Shown one piece after another: positions 14,611 through 16,258 of a DNA stretch of 16,258 nucleotides (its first letter is position 1; every line of letters begins with the position of its first letter). The stretch is taken from positions 1 to 16,258 of the forward strand of contig JAFYQY010000103.1 of assembly GCA_017559685.1 (NCBI GenBank), read 5' to 3'. Under the pieces are notes generated by a model. It made no database searches. It saw nothing but the letters and a program-made list of their open reading frames with translations, and had not been told where the DNA came from. This stretch comes from Alistipes sp. (GTDB lineage: Bacteria > Bacteroidota > Bacteroidia > Bacteroidales > Rikenellaceae). The position numbers and the translations under genes are program-made.

Positions 14611-14612
14611 AG
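14593..14612 (+). repeat. Short 7-bp repeat remnant over the phosphatase stop
   Basis: (C)GAAATG, GTTAATG and GCTAAAG follow each other in steps of about seven and resemble the GCTAATG units at 3661-3695. The stop codon TAA at 14608-14610 lies inside the last unit. With two to three units this may be chance. Confidence 0.4.
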
Positions 14613-14613
14613 C

Positions 14614-14645
14614 CTTGCATAAGTAGAAATATGTTTGTATATTTG
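14614..14645 (+). promoter_or_regulatory. Promoter of the secreted hydrolase gene
   Basis: A -7 box TATATTTG (14638-14645, followed by C) matches the Bacteroidota consensus. A weaker -33 box CTTG (14614-14617) lies 20 nt upstream. The start codon is 32 nt further on, after an A-rich leader. Confidence 0.7.
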
Positions 14646-14677
14646 CTAAACACAACACTAATAAACCAACAAACTAA

Positions 14678-15784
14678 ATGAAAAAGCTTATTTTATCTCT
14701 GCTCGTAATGTTTCTCTTGCCTGCAATTTCGAATGGTCAGGAGCTCGTACAGCAGTTTAGCGCACAGCATCAGTTCGACACCCAGTACGCTCAGGCCGAT
14801 ATGAAGTACGCCTTCGAGAATTATAAGGGTAGTGTAAAATCGTGGCAGAAGAAGTTCCGTAGCGAGCTCGCCGACCTTTTGGGCATTACCAAATTGCAGA
14901 AGCTTTACAAGGATTTCGTTCCAACTGCAAAGCAGATTGATAGCGAGGATATTGGCTTCGCAACTCGTGAGCGTTGGCATATCTGGACAGAGCCTACAAT
15001 GATTATCCCTGTTGTAATTATCCGACCAAAGGATATCAAGGGTTTGGCTCCTCTCTGCATCACTCCGCAGGGACATAACGCTAATCCCGAGGCCTATTCG
15101 GGTATCTCTAACGATCCAAAGGAGATTAAGAGCTTCGAGACCCGACACGGCAATATCGCATTCCGCTTGGCTCAGAACGGCTTTATCACAATCAACCCTA
15201 CAACTCGTGGCTTCGGCCTTACTCGTCACGAGGATGACATCGCAAAGAATCAGCGCTCTTCGTGCAAGTATTACCACCAGCGTGATATCATTGCAGGCCG
15301 TGTGATTGTCGGCGACCGTGTATGGGATGTAATGAAGGTTATCGATTGGGCTTTGGCAAATCTCCCTGTAGATAAGGACCGCATTATCGTGAGCGGTAAC
15401 TCAGGTGGCGGTACCGTTTCGATCTATGCGGGCGCTATCGACGAGCGTATCGATCTCTGCGCTCCAAGCTCGTGCTTCTGCTCTTATGAGGGTAGCATCG
15501 GTTCAATCTACCACTGCTACTGCAACTATGTGACAAACATTATGTCGTTGTGCAATATGGGCGACTTGGCAGGTCTTGTTGCTCCACGCAAACTCCTTAT
15601 CATAAATGGTGTGAAGGATGATATCTTCCCAATCGGCCCTGCACGAGAGGAGTTCAAGACAACTAAGGCGGTCTACAAGGCTATGGGCGTCGAGGAGAAT
15701 TGCGAGATGTATGAGGGTCACGCCGGCCACCGTTACTACGTTGAGGGTTTCAATGGCTTCTGGAATCGTCACTTCAAGAAATAA
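14678..15784 (+). CDS. Secreted alpha/beta hydrolase, acetyl-xylan-esterase-like
   Basis: A 368-residue exported serine hydrolase. The signal peptide is about 1-20 (ISNG before QELVQQ). A helical N-terminal part precedes the alpha/beta-hydrolase core from about residue 105 (IIPVVIIRPKD). The nucleophile is S242 in GNSGGG. The acid is probably D314 in GVKDDIFP and the base H348 or H351 in GHAGH. The R/H-containing ITINPTTRGFG stretch and lack of a lipase lid suit the abhydrolase_7/acetyl-xylan-esterase-like group that acts on acylated sugars; the substrate is not known. The span 261-292 holds six cysteines, high for an exported enzyme. No polysaccharide-use (SusC/D) genes are adjacent. It has its own promoter (14614-14645) and terminator (15801-15838), so it is monocistronic. 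Confidence 0.85.
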   Translation: MKKLILSLLVMFLLPAISNGQELVQQFSAQHQFDTQYAQADMKYAFENYKGSVKSWQKKFRSELADLLGITKLQKLYKDFVPTAKQIDSEDIGFATRERWHIWTEPTMIIPVVIIRPKDIKGLAPLCITPQGHNANPEAYSGISNDPKEIKSFETRHGNIAFRLAQNGFITINPTTRGFGLTRHEDDIAKNQRSSCKYYHQRDIIAGRVIVGDRVWDVMKVIDWALANLPVDKDRIIVSGNSGGGTVSIYAGAIDERIDLCAPSSCFCSYEGSIGSIYHCYCNYVTNIMSLCNMGDLAGLVAPRKLLIINGVKDDIFPIGPAREEFKTTKAVYKAMGVEENCEMYEGHAGHRYYVEGFNGFWNRHFKK

Positions 15785-15800
15785 AAGATTTCGCAACTAG

Positions 15801-15838
15801 AAAGAAAACAGACAGCACATCGCTGTCTGTTTTCTTTT
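15801..15838 (+). terminator. Strong intrinsic terminator after the hydrolase gene
   Basis: A perfect 16-bp stem (AAAGAAAACAGACAGC with its inverse at 15822-15837) closes a 5-nt loop. T residues close the downstream arm, and the matching A-run on the other arm would let it work from both directions. Confidence 0.93.
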
Positions 15839-15992
15839 ACCGCTAAAACCTCTTGTTTTATCTATACCTATATATATAATAAAAAGGGCAATTCTGTATC
15901 CTGAAAATAGTTATTAAAATTTTTGAAAAATTATTTTAAGCGTAAGTTGCTGGTAATTAGGATGATTTGTTCGAATGGTGCAAAAATTGTAG
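15839..15992. other. AT-rich spacer without a recognisable gene
   Basis: No coding frame or RNA gene is seen. It contains a TATATATATAAT run near 15870 and a palindrome AATTTTTGAAAAATT (15918-15932) like the A/T tracts in front of the downstream promoters. This could be a degenerate upstream copy or UP-like element. Confidence 0.6.
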
Positions 15993-16098
15993 AAAAAAGT
16001 TCTGAAAATATTTGGAAGTCTCATTTTTTTGCCGTTACTTTGCATCCGCTTTCGGGTCAAAAATGTTGGTAACAACAGAACGAAAGCACGGTTCTAAA
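15993..16098 (+). promoter_or_regulatory. First tandem stable-RNA-type promoter module
   Basis: An A-rich tract (AAAAAAGTTCTGAAAATA) precedes a -33 box TTTG (16011-16014, in TTTGGAAGT). After 20 nt comes the -7 box TTACTTTG (16035-16042), then GCATCCG. The transcribed part holds GCTTTCG (16048-16054), which pairs with CGAAAGC (16081-16087), and ends in GGTTCTAAA (16090-16098). The module is repeated 138 bp downstream. Confidence 0.72.
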
Positions 16099-16118
16099 GG
16101 CAAAAACGAGGCATCTGA

Positions 16119-16234
16119 AAAATTTTTTGAAAAAAAGTTCTTCAAAAATTTGGAAGTTACAAAAACTTGCCTTACCTTTGCAACCGATTTCGCGCCAATA
16201 AAAACGGCAGAGAGTCGAAAACAAAGGTTCTAAA
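16119..16234 (+). promoter_or_regulatory. Second tandem stable-RNA-type promoter module
   Basis: This has the same order as the first module: an A/T tract (16119-16137), -33 TTTG in TTTGGAAGT (16149-16152), a 20-nt spacer, and a perfect -7 box TACCTTTG (16173-16180). These are followed by GCAACCG, then TTTCG (16188-16192) pairing with CGAAA (16216-16220), and GGTTCTAAA (16226-16234). The perfect boxes plus UP-like tract suggest a very strong promoter, as expected for rRNA or tRNA. Confidence 0.75.
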
Positions 16235-16258
16235 AATTTTTTGAAAAAAGTTTCAGAA
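16230..16258 (+). promoter_or_regulatory. Start of a third promoter module, cut by the window edge
   Basis: The A/T tract AAAAATTTTTTGAAAAAAG followed by TTTCAGAA repeats the beginning of the second module. By analogy the next TTTG box would lie about four bases beyond the right edge. Only the tract is visible, so this is an extrapolation. Confidence 0.45.

Noticed and set aside
16012..16233. 73-codon open frame at the right edge
   Set aside because: It spans both promoter modules, has low-complexity Lys/Phe content, and is explained by AT-rich control DNA.
16230..16258. Presence of 16S rRNA in the window
   Set aside because: No rRNA sequence is visible before the end; only promoter-like modules support the idea of a downstream stable-RNA operon.

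Overview
The window is chromosomal DNA from a member of the Bacteroidota, most likely order Bacteroidales. An Alistipes-like (Rikenellaceae) host would fit but cannot be proven from the sequence. The evidence is: promoter -7 boxes of the TAnnTTTG type; mostly A-rich leaders instead of Shine-Dalgarno sites; a Bacteroidota-type 58-residue histone H1-like protein; and a suf operon followed by tmk and a MauE/DoxX-type membrane protein. There is no phage, insertion sequence, CRISPR array or tRNA.

Left part (1-5505, + strand): the 3' end of sufB, then sufC, sufD and sufS form a tight iron-sulfur cluster assembly operon. SufC is the ATPase, SufB and SufD the scaffold, and SufS the cysteine desulfurase. 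They are followed by tmk (dTMP kinase) and a membrane protein with a MauE-like DCGCFG motif and a soluble C-terminal domain. SufD is unusually short and consists of little more than the SufBD core.

Middle (5554-11191, - strand): a complete tripartite RND efflux operon, read right to left: periplasmic adaptor lipoprotein, HAE1-type inner-membrane pump, TolC/OprM-type outer-membrane lipoprotein. The pump and channel genes have strong Shine-Dalgarno sites, unlike most other genes here. No regulator lies next to the operon. It is divergent from a small histone H1-like gene (11383-11559), which has a textbook Bacteroidota promoter and terminator and a codon choice suggesting high expression.

Right part (11742-15784, + strand): a small DoxX-like membrane protein; a secreted thioredoxin-fold (YtfJ-like) protein whose stop codon directly abuts the start of a POTRA-less Omp85/BamA-type barrel; a low-molecular-weight tyrosine phosphatase; and a secreted alpha/beta hydrolase with its own promoter and a 16-bp-stem terminator.

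Right edge (15839-16258): no protein gene. It holds two tandem promoter modules 138 bp apart, with A/T tracts, and the start of a third. They very probably drive a stable-RNA (rRNA or tRNA) operon beyond the window.

The most noteworthy non-gene structures are degenerate 7-bp tandem repeats at three or four gene junctions, a perfect 15-bp inverted repeat occupying exactly 12 codons at the start of the mature barrel protein, and the repeated promoter module. Nothing seen amounts to a clearly new multi-gene system.
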